Below, piece after piece: positions 42,406 through 52,145 of a DNA stretch of 64,000 nt. The stretch spans positions 101,131 through 165,130 of the forward strand of contig JABIWH010000028.1 of NCBI GenBank assembly GCA_018701215.1, read 5' to 3'. Positions within the stretch are counted from its first letter, which is position 1; each line of letters begins with the position of its first letter. The notes beneath the pieces were generated by a model. The model was given only the letters and a program-made list of their open reading frames with translations. It searched no databases and was not told the origin of the DNA. This stretch comes from Rhodospirillaceae bacterium. GTDB taxonomy: Bacteria > Pseudomonadota > Alphaproteobacteria > GCA-2731375. The translations under genes were made by a program, and so were the position numbers.

Positions 42406-42912
42406 CTATTTCAATGGTTCTGAAACATCGTCACTCAGCCGACCGTTGGTCAGCCGCGTCAATTCTTCCAGGTTGGTGGGAAAGACACAGTAGGGATGGC
42501 CCGCCGCCGCATAGATGACGTCAAAACGTCCCAGGCTGGCGTCAATGGCGGTAGGCAGTGGCCTGGGATGGCCCAGCGGCGCAACGCCGCCGATGGCAAA
42601 GCCAGTGGCCGCGCGCACCAGATCGGCGTCGGCGCGTTTGCATTTGCCCGGCAACTCCAAGACCATGGGCAGCACCTTGGTATTGCAGCTTCGGTCGCCC
42701 GCGACCAGGGCCAGTACGGCCCGTCCTTCGACCCGAAAGATCAAGGATTTGACGATGGCCCCCAGCTCGCAACCGACGCTGTCAGCGGCGTCCTGGGCCG
42801 TGCGGGCGGTCTCGGACAAGGCAACCACCCCTGCCCCCGAACCCGCCGCGGCCAGGGCCGTCTGTACTCGTTGTACGGATGGGTTATCGAGCGGACTATT
42901 GCCGGCGTTCAA
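42406..42912 (-). CDS. YbaK/EbsC family aminoacyl-tRNA deacylase-like protein
   Basis: Member of the YbaK/ProX editing family, 168 residues. Members hydrolyse mischarged aminoacyl-tRNA. Family segments are VGCELGAIVKSLIFRVEGRAVLALVAGD (with the conserved lysine), the GFAIGGVAPLGH loop and AAGHPYCVFPTNLEELTRLTNG. No ATG is available before the conserved start, so a TTG at 42912 that overlaps the GST stop codon (TTGA) is chosen; coupling to the GST gene would explain weak initiation. Whether it edits Cys-tRNA(Pro) or another charge is unknown. Confidence 0.85.
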   Translation of the reverse strand: MNAGNSPLDNPSVQRVQTALAAAGSGAGVVALSETARTAQDAADSVGCELGAIVKSLIFRVEGRAVLALVAGDRSCNTKVLPMVLELPGKCKRADADLVRAATGFAIGGVAPLGHPRPLPTAIDASLGRFDVIYAAAGHPYCVFPTNLEELTRLTNGRLSDDVSEPLK

Positions 42913-43526
42913 GCCGGAATATCCATTCCACGGGTCAGTGCCGGGCGGGCCATCAGGGTATCGTACCAACGTTTGACGTTGGGGAAATCCGCCAGGTCGA
43001 CCTCCTGCCAATCGTGGCGGAAGACCCAGGGCAGGGTCGCGAAATCAGCAATAGAGACGTCACCGGCCAGATACTCCCGACCTTCAAGCCGGGCATCCAG
43101 GACGGCATAGAGGCGCCGGCATTCCGTATAATAGCGGTTGATGGCATAGGGCACCTGCTCCTTGGCGGCCCGCTTGAAATGGTGCACCTGGCCAAAGATC
43201 GGGCCAATGCCACCCATTTGAAACATCAGCCACTGGATCACGTCATAGCGCGCGGCCATTTCCGACGGCATGAACTGGCCGGTCTTTTCCGCCAGATACA
43301 TCAAAATGGCACCTGATTCGATCACCGTATAGGGCTGACCGCCGGGGCCGTCCTGGTCGATGATGGCGGGGATCTTGCCGTTCGGATTGATGGCCGTGAA
43401 TTCCGGCGTGAACTGGTCGTCCTGGCCGATATTGATCGGGTGAATATTATAGTCCAGACCGCACTCCTCTAGCATAATGGAGGCTTTCTTTCCGTTCGAG
43501 GTCTTCCAACTGTAGAGATCGATCAT
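42909..43526 (-). CDS. Glutathione S-transferase, YfcG/Nu-class-like
   Basis: Glutathione transferase-fold protein, 205 residues. The N-terminal thioredoxin-like domain has WKTSNGKKASIMLEE (the Thr/Ser-x-Asn-Gly motif of YfcG and Ure2-like enzymes), NGKIPAIIDQDG with the cis-proline, and ESGAILMYLAEK for glutathione binding. The C-terminal helical domain has QWLMFQMGGIGPIFGQVHHF, as in YfcG. YfcG acts as a disulfide-bond oxidoreductase using glutathione, so the same activity is likely. Its stop codon overlaps the putative YbaK-type start. Confidence 0.9.
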   Translation of the reverse strand: MIDLYSWKTSNGKKASIMLEECGLDYNIHPINIGQDDQFTPEFTAINPNGKIPAIIDQDGPGGQPYTVIESGAILMYLAEKTGQFMPSEMAARYDVIQWLMFQMGGIGPIFGQVHHFKRAAKEQVPYAINRYYTECRRLYAVLDARLEGREYLAGDVSIADFATLPWVFRHDWQEVDLADFPNVKRWYDTLMARPALTRGMDIPA

Positions 43527-43713
43527 AACTGTTTCTTATCCTCATGCAGACGTGTGCTTTGCAGACTGGCAGGCCAAAAGATTCGATCGGAACAAGCAAC
43601 GTGGCAAACACCATAATCGACTATGCCCGTTCCCTGACGGCTTTATGTTAACCTCAATGCGCGAACACGTCATGTTTGCTTTTTCTGCATCGTTCCATTG
43701 AAAGAAGAGTTTC

Positions 43714-45018
43714 ATGAGTTCGGATCCGGTCAACATTCTGGAAGAGGCGCCACGGCAAACCCCCATCGTCGATAGTCCCGATGTCCTGGTGGTCGGCGGT
43801 GGCTCGGCCGGGCTGGCCGCCGCCGTGGCCGCCGCCCGCAGTGGCGCCGATACCGTCCTGCTAGAGCGCTATGGCTATCTGGGTGGTCTGGCCACGGGGG
43901 GCATGGTGATCCTGCTGTTGAGTCTGGATGACGGCAACGGCACCCAGGTCATCGCGGGCCTATGCCAGGAACTGGTCGACCGCCTGGCGAGCAGAAATGC
44001 CGCCGTCTTTCCCAAGGCGGGGGAATGGGGCTCCGATGACCCGGCCTTGATCGAGCATTACCGGAAATGGGGCCTGATTTGGGGCGGCGTGCCGGACCGG
44101 GTGCGCTATTCCGTTGCCTACGAGCCGGCGGAATTTAAATTTATCGGCGACACCATGGTCGCGGAGGCCGGCGTACGCCTGCGCCTGCATTCCTGGGCCA
44201 CGGACCTGGTACTGGACGGCGACCGCATCAGCCACGTGATTTGCCAATCCAAGTCAGGGCGCCAGGCGATCCGGCCCAAGGTGGTCATCGATGCCACCGG
44301 CGACGGCGATTTGTTGCCCTGGGCCGGCCTGCCGTTCGAAGCCGCCAAGGTTCACCCCTACCGCTGGTACCGCATGGCCAACGTCGAGGCGCCGGATCAG
44401 GCTATCGAGGCCAGCGAAGGCAAATTCTTTCCCACCCTGGGCGGCCGTTTTTTCAACACGCCCGGACAGAACCGAACCTTAATGCCGTGGGGCATGTCGG
44501 ATCATATCGACCGCCGCATCGACCCTACCTCCGTCGAGGATCTGACCTATGCCGAGGTCGAATCCCGCCGCCTGATGATGGCGCAGATCGACCGCCTGCG
44601 AAAGGAAGTACCCGGTTTCGCCAACGCCTATCTGGCCGATGCGGCCGATCAATTGGGCATTACCGAGACCCGCCGCCTGGTCGGCGACTATGTCTTGGGC
44701 GCCGACGACGATCAACGCAGTTTCGATGACGCCATCGCGGTCACCGGCCACTGGACCCGTTACGGCGCCCGCTATCAAATCCCCTATCGGGCCCTGCATC
44801 ACGGTGGGGTCGGCAATCTGCTGGTATCGGGGCGGTGCATCTCGGTCGATCGGCGCGTCCATAACGCCACCAAGGAAATTCCGGCCTGCATGGCCACGGG
44901 CCAAGCCGCCGGCACCGCCGCCGCCCTTGCCGCGAACGGTACCGGTGATGTGGGGGAGGTCGATATAGATACCTTGCGCGAAGCCCTGGTCAAGGCCGGC
45001 GCAATCCTCTCGCCGTAG
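43714..45018 (+). CDS. FAD-dependent oxidoreductase
   Basis: Flavoprotein of 434 residues in the FAD_oxidored group. The N-terminal FAD motif is VLVVGGGSAGLAAAVAAARSGADTVLLER, followed by YGYLGGLATGGMV. A second FAD-contact block is VVIDATGDGDLLPWAGLPFE, and the C-terminal closing motif is LLVSGRCISVDRRVHNATKEIPACMATGQAAG. AAGAAGAG precedes the ATG by five bases. It is divergent from the GST gene over 187 bases. Substrate unknown; related proteins oxidise or reduce ring and sugar acids in catabolic islands. Confidence 0.88.
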   Translation: MSSDPVNILEEAPRQTPIVDSPDVLVVGGGSAGLAAAVAAARSGADTVLLERYGYLGGLATGGMVILLLSLDDGNGTQVIAGLCQELVDRLASRNAAVFPKAGEWGSDDPALIEHYRKWGLIWGGVPDRVRYSVAYEPAEFKFIGDTMVAEAGVRLRLHSWATDLVLDGDRISHVICQSKSGRQAIRPKVVIDATGDGDLLPWAGLPFEAAKVHPYRWYRMANVEAPDQAIEASEGKFFPTLGGRFFNTPGQNRTLMPWGMSDHIDRRIDPTSVEDLTYAEVESRRLMMAQIDRLRKEVPGFANAYLADAADQLGITETRRLVGDYVLGADDDQRSFDDAIAVTGHWTRYGARYQIPYRALHHGGVGNLLVSGRCISVDRRVHNATKEIPACMATGQAAGTAAALAANGTGDVGEVDIDTLREALVKAGAILSP

Positions 45019-45032
45019 GCTTCTAGGGCTTG

Positions 45033-45803
45033 TTAGGCTTCTTCGTCCTGCTCGATCGGATCGCCATCCAGGTCACGCATCAGCTGACGGATCTCGTCCG
45101 CCGCGGCGGCCAGTCTTTCGGGCAGTTGGCTGCGCGCCACGATGGAGGCACCGAAGCGGCCATCGCGGTAGAACGGGTAGGAACCCAAACCGACATCCGG
45201 GTATTTGTCCTGTAGCGCACTTAAACCATTGGCCAGGGTGCCTTCGGCCAAATGTACCGAGATCGAGATGGAGCGAACCGGATCGCCGCCGATCAATTCG
45301 TGCTTCATACTATGAAACATGGCTTGGCAAACCGAAGGAATGCCGGCCATGACATAGACATTCTCGACCCGAAAGCCGGGCGCCTTGCTGACCGGGTTTT
45401 CTACCAGGGCCGCACCAACGGGGGTGCGCGCCATGCGCATGCGGGCCTGATTGAATTCGGCCCCGGTGTGGGCATAATGGGCTTCCAATACAGCGACCGC
45501 TTCGGGGTTAAAATCCACCGCCAGGCCAAACGCGGCGCCGATGCTGTCGGCGGTAATATCGTCATGGGTCGGACCGATACCGCCCGTGGTAAAGACATAA
45601 TCATTGCTGGCGCGCAGGGCATTGACCGCGGCCACGATCTCGCCCTCCACATCCGCCACCACGCGGCATTCGCGCAACTGCACGCCAACCTCGTTCAAGG
45701 CCTCGGCCAGGAAGGCCAGATTTTGATCCTTGGTCCGGCCGGACAGAATTTCATCGCCGATAATGATGACGGCGGCGGTTACGGTCTTTGGGCTATCAGA
45801 CAT
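45033..45803 (-). CDS. Competence/damage-inducible protein A-like (CinA N-terminal, MoaB/MogA fold)
   Basis: Molybdopterin-binding-fold protein of 256 residues, corresponding to the N-terminal part of CinA without the PncC amidase domain. It has VTAAVIIIGDEILSGRTKDQN at the start, TTGGIGPTHDDITADSIGAAFG (substrate loop) and PGFRVENVYVMAGIPSVCQAMF. The start at 45803 yields this normal N-terminus; the frame is open to 45908. CinA-type proteins hydrolyse ADP-ribose or NMN; the exact substrate of this short form is unknown. Its end is 14 bases from the convergent oxidoreductase gene. Confidence 0.87.
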   Translation of the reverse strand: MSDSPKTVTAAVIIIGDEILSGRTKDQNLAFLAEALNEVGVQLRECRVVADVEGEIVAAVNALRASNDYVFTTGGIGPTHDDITADSIGAAFGLAVDFNPEAVAVLEAHYAHTGAEFNQARMRMARTPVGAALVENPVSKAPGFRVENVYVMAGIPSVCQAMFHSMKHELIGGDPVRSISISVHLAEGTLANGLSALQDKYPDVGLGSYPFYRDGRFGASIVARSQLPERLAAAADEIRQLMRDLDGDPIEQDEEA

Positions 45804-45925
45804 GTTCTGCGGGCCTTCACGGTTGGCGTTGATTCTTGCACTATAGCAGTCCTGAATTGATCCTGTCATCGCAGGCTGCCGATACGGCGATTGCACCGCG
45901 ACGCGCACGCGGTTAATTTGCTGCC

Positions 45926-46627
45926 ATGCAATTTCCCGATCCCTTGATACACGGCACCCTGCTACGCCGCTACAAACGCTTCCTGGCCGATATCCAATTG
46001 GACGATGGTACCGAGGTCACGGCCCATTGTGCCAACCCCGGCGCCATGCTGGGCCTGAAAGATGCCGGCGCCGAGGTCTGGCTGTCACCGTCCCGCAACC
46101 CCAAGCGCAAGTTGAAGTTCAGTTGGGAGTTGATGCATGCTGACGGCGGCCTGGTCGGCATCAACACAGCCCTGCCAAACGGCATCGCCGCCGAAGCCAT
46201 CGAGGCGGGTGAAATCGAGCCGTTGCGAGGCTATGAAATCCTACGGCGCGAAGTTAAGTATGGTCAGAATTCACGGGTGGATTTGTTGCTGGAAGACGCG
46301 GACCGGCCCGATTGCTATGTCGAGATCAAGAATGTGCATCTGATGCGTCAACCGGGTTTGGCCGAATTCCCCGATTCCGTCACCAAACGCGGCGCCAAAC
46401 ATCTGGTTGAACTTGGCGACATGGTCGCCGCTGGACACCGGGCGGTAATGTTTTATCTGGTACAAAGAAGCGATTGTGACCGCTTTAGTATTGCCGAGGA
46501 TATCGATCCGACGTATGGGAGGGAATTGCACCGGGCCATGGGGCGTGGTGTCGAGGCGATTTGTTATGATTGCCACATCGACATCACGGGCATCCAGGTG
46601 CGGAAACCATTGCAACTCGATTTATAG
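45926..46627 (+). CDS. sfsA: SfsA family DNA/RNA nuclease
   Basis: Sugar fermentation stimulation protein homologue, 233 residues. It has FLADIQLDDGTEVTAHCANPGAM at the N-terminus, YGQNSRVDLLLEDADRPDCYVEIKNVHL in the middle (a PD-(D/E)xK-like core) and DSVTKRGAKHLVEL. SfsA binds DNA and has been reported to act as a nuclease; its physiological role is not fixed. It is followed after 19 bases by map and then radC, an order seen in other alphaproteobacteria. Confidence 0.93.
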   Translation: MQFPDPLIHGTLLRRYKRFLADIQLDDGTEVTAHCANPGAMLGLKDAGAEVWLSPSRNPKRKLKFSWELMHADGGLVGINTALPNGIAAEAIEAGEIEPLRGYEILRREVKYGQNSRVDLLLEDADRPDCYVEIKNVHLMRQPGLAEFPDSVTKRGAKHLVELGDMVAAGHRAVMFYLVQRSDCDRFSIAEDIDPTYGRELHRAMGRGVEAICYDCHIDITGIQVRKPLQLDL

Positions 46628-46646
46628 GCTTGGGGATGAAAGCCAA

Positions 46647-47468
46647 ATGAACTATGTCGCCGCCAACAAGGCACCGCCCGAGAACACCGGCCTGATCAAG
46701 CTGTACAGCCCGGAGGATTTCGACGCCATGGCACGGGCCGGCCGTCTGGCCGCCGAGTGCCTGGACATGATCGGCCCGCATGTAAAACCCGGTGTTACCA
46801 CCGATGCATTGGACAAGCTGTGCCACGATTTTATCATTGATCATGACGCCACGCCGTCGCCCTTGAACTACAAGGGCTTTCCCAAATCCGTCTGCATTTC
46901 CATCAACCATGTGGTCTGTCACGGCATTCCGGGCGATAGGGTCCTCAAGGACGGCGATATCATGAACATTGATGTCACCGTCACCCTGGACGGCTGGTTT
47001 GGCGACAGCTCGCGGATGTATTTCGCGGGCAAGCCAAAGCTGAAGGCACGGCGTCTGTGCGACGTTACCTACGAGGCAATGATGCGGGGCATTGCCGTGG
47101 TCAAGCCTGGCGCGACCTTGGGCGATATTGGCCATGCCATTCAGACCTATGCCGAGGATCAGCGCTGTTCCGTGGTGCGGGATTTTTGCGGCCATGGCCT
47201 GGGCCGGGTCTTTCATGATGCTCCCAACGTGCTGCATTACGGCGCGGCGGGAAAAGGGCTGGAGCTGCGCGAGGGCATGTTCTTTACCATCGAGCCGATG
47301 ATCAATCTGGGCACCTGGGAAGTGAAAATGCTGAACGACGGCTGGACCGCGGTAACCAGGGATAAATCCCTTTCCGCCCAATTTGAACATTCCCTGGGCG
47401 TTACGGCGGATGGCGTGCAAATATTTACCACCTCGCCCCAGGGCTTGCACAAGCCACCCTATGATTGA
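46647..47468 (+). CDS. map: Type I methionine aminopeptidase
   Basis: Removes the initiator methionine from nascent proteins. The chain has 273 residues from the ATG at 46647. Metal ligands of the pita-bread fold are visible: Asp in NIDVTVTLDGWFGDSS (both aspartates), His in GHGLGRVFHDAPN, Glu in FFTIEPMI and Glu in QFEHSLGVT. SINHVVCHGIPG is also conserved. An in-frame ATG far upstream (46476) lies inside sfsA and is rejected. The stop codon overlaps the radC ATG. Confidence 0.95.
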   Translation: MNYVAANKAPPENTGLIKLYSPEDFDAMARAGRLAAECLDMIGPHVKPGVTTDALDKLCHDFIIDHDATPSPLNYKGFPKSVCISINHVVCHGIPGDRVLKDGDIMNIDVTVTLDGWFGDSSRMYFAGKPKLKARRLCDVTYEAMMRGIAVVKPGATLGDIGHAIQTYAEDQRCSVVRDFCGHGLGRVFHDAPNVLHYGAAGKGLELREGMFFTIEPMINLGTWEVKMLNDGWTAVTRDKSLSAQFEHSLGVTADGVQIFTTSPQGLHKPPYD

Positions 47469-48181
47469 TGCCGGTTGCGGAGTTTGTATTGGCGGATAAA
47501 GCGAAAAAACCCCACTACCACGGCCATCGCCAACGCCTGCGCGAACGTTTCCTACGGGGCGGCCCCGAGAGCCTGCCCGAATACGAACTTCTTGAGCTGA
47601 TTTTGTTCGGCGCCCTGCGTCAGGGCGACGTCAAACCCCTGGCGAAGCGACTGATCGAACAGTTCGGCAGTCTGGCCGGGGTCCTAACGGCGGATGTTGA
47701 TGCATTGCAAGGCGCGGGCCTGGGCGAAACCACTATTGCCACCCTGAAGGCAAGCCAGGCCGCCGCCCTGCATTTAAGCCGGGCGCAATTGATCGGGCAG
47801 CCCATTGTCAGCTCGTGGCAGGCGCTATTGGATTATTGCCGGGCCGCCATGGGGCACGACAAGACCGAAGCCTTCCGGATCATGTTTCTGGACCGCAAGA
47901 ACCGCTTGATCGCCGACGAGGTACAGCAACGCGGCACCATTGATCACACGCCGGTATATCCGCGCGAAGTCGTCAAACGGGCCTTGGAACTGGGCGCGAC
48001 GGCACTTATCCTGGTGCACAATCACCCCTCGGGCGATGCCACGCCCAGCCGCGCCGACATCGAAATGACCAAACAGATCAACGCCGCCGCCGCCCCCCTG
48101 GGCATCGTCCTGCATGATCATTTGATCATCACCCGTAGTGAAGAAGCCAGCTTCAACGCCATGGGCCTGTTGAAGGAATAG
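47468..48181 (+). CDS. radC: RadC family JAB/MPN-domain protein
   Basis: Protein of 237 residues with an N-terminal helix-hairpin-helix region (YELLELILFGALRQGDVKPLAKRLIEQFG) and a C-terminal JAMM metal site LVHNHPSGDATPSRADIE (HxH followed by Asp). The name RadC is historical and a direct repair role has been questioned. The ATG at 47468 overlaps the map stop by one base (TGATG); an upstream TTG is one codon earlier. A hairpin follows between it and the convergent hydantoinase gene. Confidence 0.92.
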   Translation: MPVAEFVLADKAKKPHYHGHRQRLRERFLRGGPESLPEYELLELILFGALRQGDVKPLAKRLIEQFGSLAGVLTADVDALQGAGLGETTIATLKASQAAALHLSRAQLIGQPIVSSWQALLDYCRAAMGHDKTEAFRIMFLDRKNRLIADEVQQRGTIDHTPVYPREVVKRALELGATALILVHNHPSGDATPSRADIEMTKQINAAAAPLGIVLHDHLIITRSEEASFNAMGLLKE

Positions 48182-48193
48182 GATCACGGCGCC

Positions 48194-48213
48194 GCGCCAC
48201 ATGGTCGTGGCGC
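48194..48213 (+). terminator. Hairpin between convergent radC and hydantoinase B genes
   Basis: A perfect 7-bp stem (GCGCCAC at 48194-48200 with GTGGCGC at 48207-48213) has a six-base loop. No T-run follows on either strand, so it is a candidate transcription barrier for two converging units, not a sure terminator. Confidence 0.45.
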
Positions 48214-48223
48214 AATAAGCAGT

Positions 48224-49960
48224 CTACTTTCTCGACCGTCGGCACGCTTCGGTCGCGGCCAGATCAGGCGCAGAATCTCCCGCCATCATGACCACCCCGA
48301 AATGCTCTTCGGCAAAGGCCGGACTGATTTTTTCATTTGCCACGTCAGCCGCCACCTGTTCGGGGTCTCGGCACAAAGGATCGCCATAGCCGCCGCCACC
48401 CGCCTGTTCATGGCGGATCACCTCGCCGCCACGCAGCGTACGGGTTACCTTTGATGGCAATGCCTCGGCCGCACCGTTCGGGTCCAGAATATTCCGGCTG
48501 GGCGCGGCCCGGCCACCGCCGAACAGGCCATAGGGTGGGATAACCGCCCGGTCCGCGCGCAGTTGCAACACCGCCTCGTCCGCCAGCAGGCGATATTGCC
48601 GGATCAATCCCAGACCGCCCCGATACTCGCCCGGTCCGCAGGAATCCGGGCGCAGGGCATATTCCTCGACCCGGATGGGATAACGGGTTTCCAGTGTCTC
48701 CACCGGCATATTGGACATATTTTGCGAGGGGTTCGTCACCCCCTCGATACCATCCTTGCCAGCCCGGCCGCCCCAGGCACCATTGATCATATCGACCAGG
48801 ATAAATGGCGTCTTAGCCTGCCCTTGGGCCTCGCCCTCATAACCGCCGATACAGACCACCGTGTTGCCGCCCTCGCCCGCTGCCATGACCCGCTCCGGCA
48901 CGATCGCCGCCAAGGCGCCCAGCACCGCATCCACCACCCGATAACCCGTCAGCGCGCGCGCCGCCACCGCCGCCGGCATCCGCGGGTTCAAGATCGAGCC
49001 TTCCGGCGCGGTAATGGTGATACAGCGATAAATGCCGGCATTGTTCGGCACCTCGCGGCCCAGGGCACAGCGAATGCCCACATAGGTCGACGATTTGGTA
49101 TAGGACAAGGTGCAGTTGATGGCGCCCTTGACCTGGGAAGACGAGCCTTCGAAATCCACCACCAGATGATCATCCATCACATCGATGGCACAGACGATGG
49201 GGATCGGCCCCTGATCGAAGCCATCATCGTCGATATAGTCAGTGAATTCATAGCGGCCATTGGGCCAGGCACGAATGGCCTGACGGGTCAGACGTTCGCC
49301 ATAGTCCAGCAAGGCATTGAAATATTGTCCCAAACCTTCGGCGCCATGTTTCTTGATTAGGTTGATAAAGGCCCGCTCACCGACACTGCAGGTCGCCAGC
49401 TGGGCCGCCAGATCACCGAGCAGCATATCAGGCAGGCGCACGTTTGTTCGCAACAAGGCGAATAGCGAGCGGTCTTTCTGCCCGGCGGCATACAGTTTCA
49501 AGGGCGGAATGCGCAGGCCTTCCTGAAAAATCTCTGTTGAATCAGAGGCATTCGACCCCGGCACCCGCCCGCCCACGTCGGAATGGTGGGCGATCACAAC
49601 GGCGAAACCCTGCAAGGCCTGTTCATGGAAGATCGGCTTGAACATAAAAATGTCCGGTAGATGCATGCCGCCGGCATAAGGATCGTTCAAAATGATGACA
49701 TCGCCATCGAACAGATCATCGCCGAATTCATCCAACACCGCGATGACCGCATCCGGTACCGCGCCCAGGTGCAAGGCGACGGTCTTGGCCTGGGCCAGGA
49801 TACGCCCGCGGGCATCGCAGATCGTCGCGGAATAGTCCAAGACGTCCCGCACGATAGGCGAGCGAGCCGTCCGCATGACCGTATAGGCCATATCGTCCAC
49901 AATGGTATCCAGACCGTTCTTAATCACGGCAAAGGTAATGGGATCAATATTCAAGCTCAT
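48224..49960 (-). CDS. Hydantoinase B/oxoprolinase family protein (HyuB)
   Basis: Beta-type subunit of a hydantoinase/oxoprolinase or acetone-carboxylase-like enzyme, 578 residues. It has the family N-terminus NIDPITFAVIKNGLDTIVDDM, MHLPDIFMFKPIFHEQ, VIAHHSDVGGRVPG with candidate metal histidines, and DMINGAWGGRAGKDGIEGVTNPSQNMSN. A late GGGRAAPSRNILDPNG and GGGGYGDPLCRDPEQV are standard. Its ATG overlaps the hyuA stop by four bases. ATP-dependent ring opening or carboxylation is the family reaction; the substrate here is unknown. Confidence 0.92.
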   Translation of the reverse strand: MSLNIDPITFAVIKNGLDTIVDDMAYTVMRTARSPIVRDVLDYSATICDARGRILAQAKTVALHLGAVPDAVIAVLDEFGDDLFDGDVIILNDPYAGGMHLPDIFMFKPIFHEQALQGFAVVIAHHSDVGGRVPGSNASDSTEIFQEGLRIPPLKLYAAGQKDRSLFALLRTNVRLPDMLLGDLAAQLATCSVGERAFINLIKKHGAEGLGQYFNALLDYGERLTRQAIRAWPNGRYEFTDYIDDDGFDQGPIPIVCAIDVMDDHLVVDFEGSSSQVKGAINCTLSYTKSSTYVGIRCALGREVPNNAGIYRCITITAPEGSILNPRMPAAVAARALTGYRVVDAVLGALAAIVPERVMAAGEGGNTVVCIGGYEGEAQGQAKTPFILVDMINGAWGGRAGKDGIEGVTNPSQNMSNMPVETLETRYPIRVEEYALRPDSCGPGEYRGGLGLIRQYRLLADEAVLQLRADRAVIPPYGLFGGGRAAPSRNILDPNGAAEALPSKVTRTLRGGEVIRHEQAGGGGYGDPLCRDPEQVAADVANEKISPAFAEEHFGVVMMAGDSAPDLAATEACRRSRK

Positions 49961-52062
49961 TGCCCAGTTCCCTCCCTGAGGTCTATCAGCAAATTGCCCA
50001 GGCCATCGTTCGCAACCTGGCCGCCCGGCGGCACCACCACCGTGCTGTCGCTACTTTGCAATATCAACGGACCATGCGCCGTGCCCGTAAACGCCTGCCG
50101 ATCCAGAACCCTTGTTCGTGACCAGCCTAAATCACGGCCGAAATAAACCTCTCGTTCAGAGGCCGGCGCATGATCTTCCGCCACACCGGTGATGCTCAGG
50201 GTGGCAAAATCGAGCTTGCCCGCGCGCACGCCCCGGGCGAGCAGGCGCAGGTTGACCACTTCGACCGCATCATCAGCGGCATATTGATAGACCGCCTCGT
50301 AGGCAGCCAGGAACTGCTGCCGCAGCCAGGGGATTTCGATCTCTAGAACCGCATCGGGCAAACGCACCGGCAATTCGGAATCCTGACCTTCGAAACGCAA
50401 TTCCAGACTAAAGGCGAGCACCATTTGCTCGGGCGTGAAATGCTCATCCCGCAAGGCGGCCGCCGCCTGGAGGCGCAGGTCCGCCACGGCCCGGTCCAAT
50501 TCGGATAGTCGCAAATTCTGCAACAAACCCGGCATAGCGGTCAGAAAATGCCGCTCCACATCACCCGTCAGCATGCCCAAAGCGGTAAAAACCCCTGGCA
50601 TCATGGGCAACAACACCCGGTTGATATCCAGACTTTTTGCCAGATCACAGGCATGCACCGGGCCGCTGCCGCCAAAGGCCGCCAAGGTGAAGTCTCGGGG
50701 GTCGATGCCGCGTTCGACGCTGACCGCGCGGATCGCCCTGGCCATGTTGGCATTGGCCACTTCCCGCACCCCGAACGCCGCTTCTTCCACTGACAGACCC
50801 AGTGGTGCCGCCAGATCACGCTGGATCACCGCACGGGCCTTGTCCACATCCAGATGCAGGCCGCCGCCGGCCAGTTGGTCGGGTAGATAGCCCAACACCA
50901 CGTTGGCATCGCTGACCGTCGGCCGCTCCCCACCCTGGCCATAGCAGGCGGGCCCGGGATCGGCCCCGGCGGAAACCGGGCCCACGTGCAGCAGGCCGCC
51001 ATCGTCGATCCAGGCGATGGAACCGCCGCCGCTGCCAACTTCGGCCACATCCACGGTGGGCACCCGCATCATATAACCGCCCGCCTTGATAAAGCGGGCC
51101 GGGACCGAGATACCGGCGCGGAATTCATATTCGTTGGCGCGGGAAATCTGGCCGCCCTGAACCAACGACGCAGACGCCGTGGTGCCCCCCATATCGAACA
51201 CCACCACGTCCATTTCCGCCGCCGCCCGTCCCAGCCGGGCGGCGCCCACGACACCGGCGGAGCGGCCCGACGAGATAAAGAAAACCGGTTTTTCCATCGC
51301 CGTGCGGGCGGCGGCCAGACCGCCATTGGAATCGCTGACCAATAATGGCGCGGTAATTCCAATCGCCAGCAAACCATCGCGCAGGCGTTGCAGATAGGAC
51401 TGCAGGATCGGCAAGACATAGGCGTTCACCACCGCCGTCGAGGTCCGCTCATACTCCCGCATCTCGGCCAGCACCGAGACCGAGGCGGTAATGGCGAGAT
51501 CGGGGAAATATTCGCGCAGCACCGCATCGGCGCGACGCTCGTGCGCGGGATTGCGGTAGCTGTTGATAAAGCAGATGGCGATGGATTGCACATCCTGGGC
51601 CACCAAATCCGCCGCGGCGGTGCGCAATCCGTCTTCATCAAGGGGTTCGATGACACTGCCGTCGGCGGCGATACGTCCCGCCACCTCGGCCCGCAAACGG
51701 CGGGGTACCAGGGGCACGGGTTTGTCCCACTGCAAATCGAACATATCGGGCGTGCGAACCCGGCCAATCTCGAGCACATCACGAAAACCCTTGGTGGTGA
51801 TCAGCCCCGTACGGGCGCCGCTTTGCTGTAGCAGGGTGTTCGACCCGACAGTGGTGCCATGCAAGACCTCAAGCAGATCGGCCGGTTCCAAACCGGCGCG
51901 GCGCAGCAGAGCAACAATGCCGTCCAGGACCGCCTGCTCCGGCTGCGCCGGCGTTGAGGAGCGTTTATCGAACCAGGTACGCCCGCCGGCATCACTCAAA
52001 ACAAGGTCCGTAAACGTGCCACCGATATCAACGCCAATGCGCGCGCCGCCCCGCAATTTCAT
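49957..52062 (-). CDS. Hydantoinase/oxoprolinase family protein (HyuA)
   Basis: ATP-binding subunit, 701 residues, partner of HyuB. It has the actin-fold phosphate motif GVDIGGTFTDLVL at the N-terminus, HGTTVGSNTLLQQSGA, FDMGGTTASASLVQGGQ in the middle, and AFGGSGPVHACDLAKSL. The start at 52062 has GGAG about seven bases upstream; a longer reading frame to 52167 is not supported. The two subunits are translationally coupled. The pair is divergent from the molybdenum hydroxylase gene across 83 bases, so the two transcripts may be regulated together. Confidence 0.92.
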   Translation of the reverse strand: MKLRGGARIGVDIGGTFTDLVLSDAGGRTWFDKRSSTPAQPEQAVLDGIVALLRRAGLEPADLLEVLHGTTVGSNTLLQQSGARTGLITTKGFRDVLEIGRVRTPDMFDLQWDKPVPLVPRRLRAEVAGRIAADGSVIEPLDEDGLRTAAADLVAQDVQSIAICFINSYRNPAHERRADAVLREYFPDLAITASVSVLAEMREYERTSTAVVNAYVLPILQSYLQRLRDGLLAIGITAPLLVSDSNGGLAAARTAMEKPVFFISSGRSAGVVGAARLGRAAAEMDVVVFDMGGTTASASLVQGGQISRANEYEFRAGISVPARFIKAGGYMMRVPTVDVAEVGSGGGSIAWIDDGGLLHVGPVSAGADPGPACYGQGGERPTVSDANVVLGYLPDQLAGGGLHLDVDKARAVIQRDLAAPLGLSVEEAAFGVREVANANMARAIRAVSVERGIDPRDFTLAAFGGSGPVHACDLAKSLDINRVLLPMMPGVFTALGMLTGDVERHFLTAMPGLLQNLRLSELDRAVADLRLQAAAALRDEHFTPEQMVLAFSLELRFEGQDSELPVRLPDAVLEIEIPWLRQQFLAAYEAVYQYAADDAVEVVNLRLLARGVRAGKLDFATLSITGVAEDHAPASEREVYFGRDLGWSRTRVLDRQAFTGTAHGPLILQSSDSTVVVPPGGQVANDGLGNLLIDLREGTGQ

Positions 52063-52145
52063 GCCTGCTCCAAAACATTCAGAATCCCTGCCTGACAAGG
52101 TAGTATGAATCGAAGCATAGGTGAAATATTCAGGAGGCGGCCAAG

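Noticed and set aside
43542..43766. A 74-codon minus-strand frame in the GST-oxidoreductase gap
   Set aside because: It overlaps the start and ribosome site of the oxidoreductase gene and has no support.
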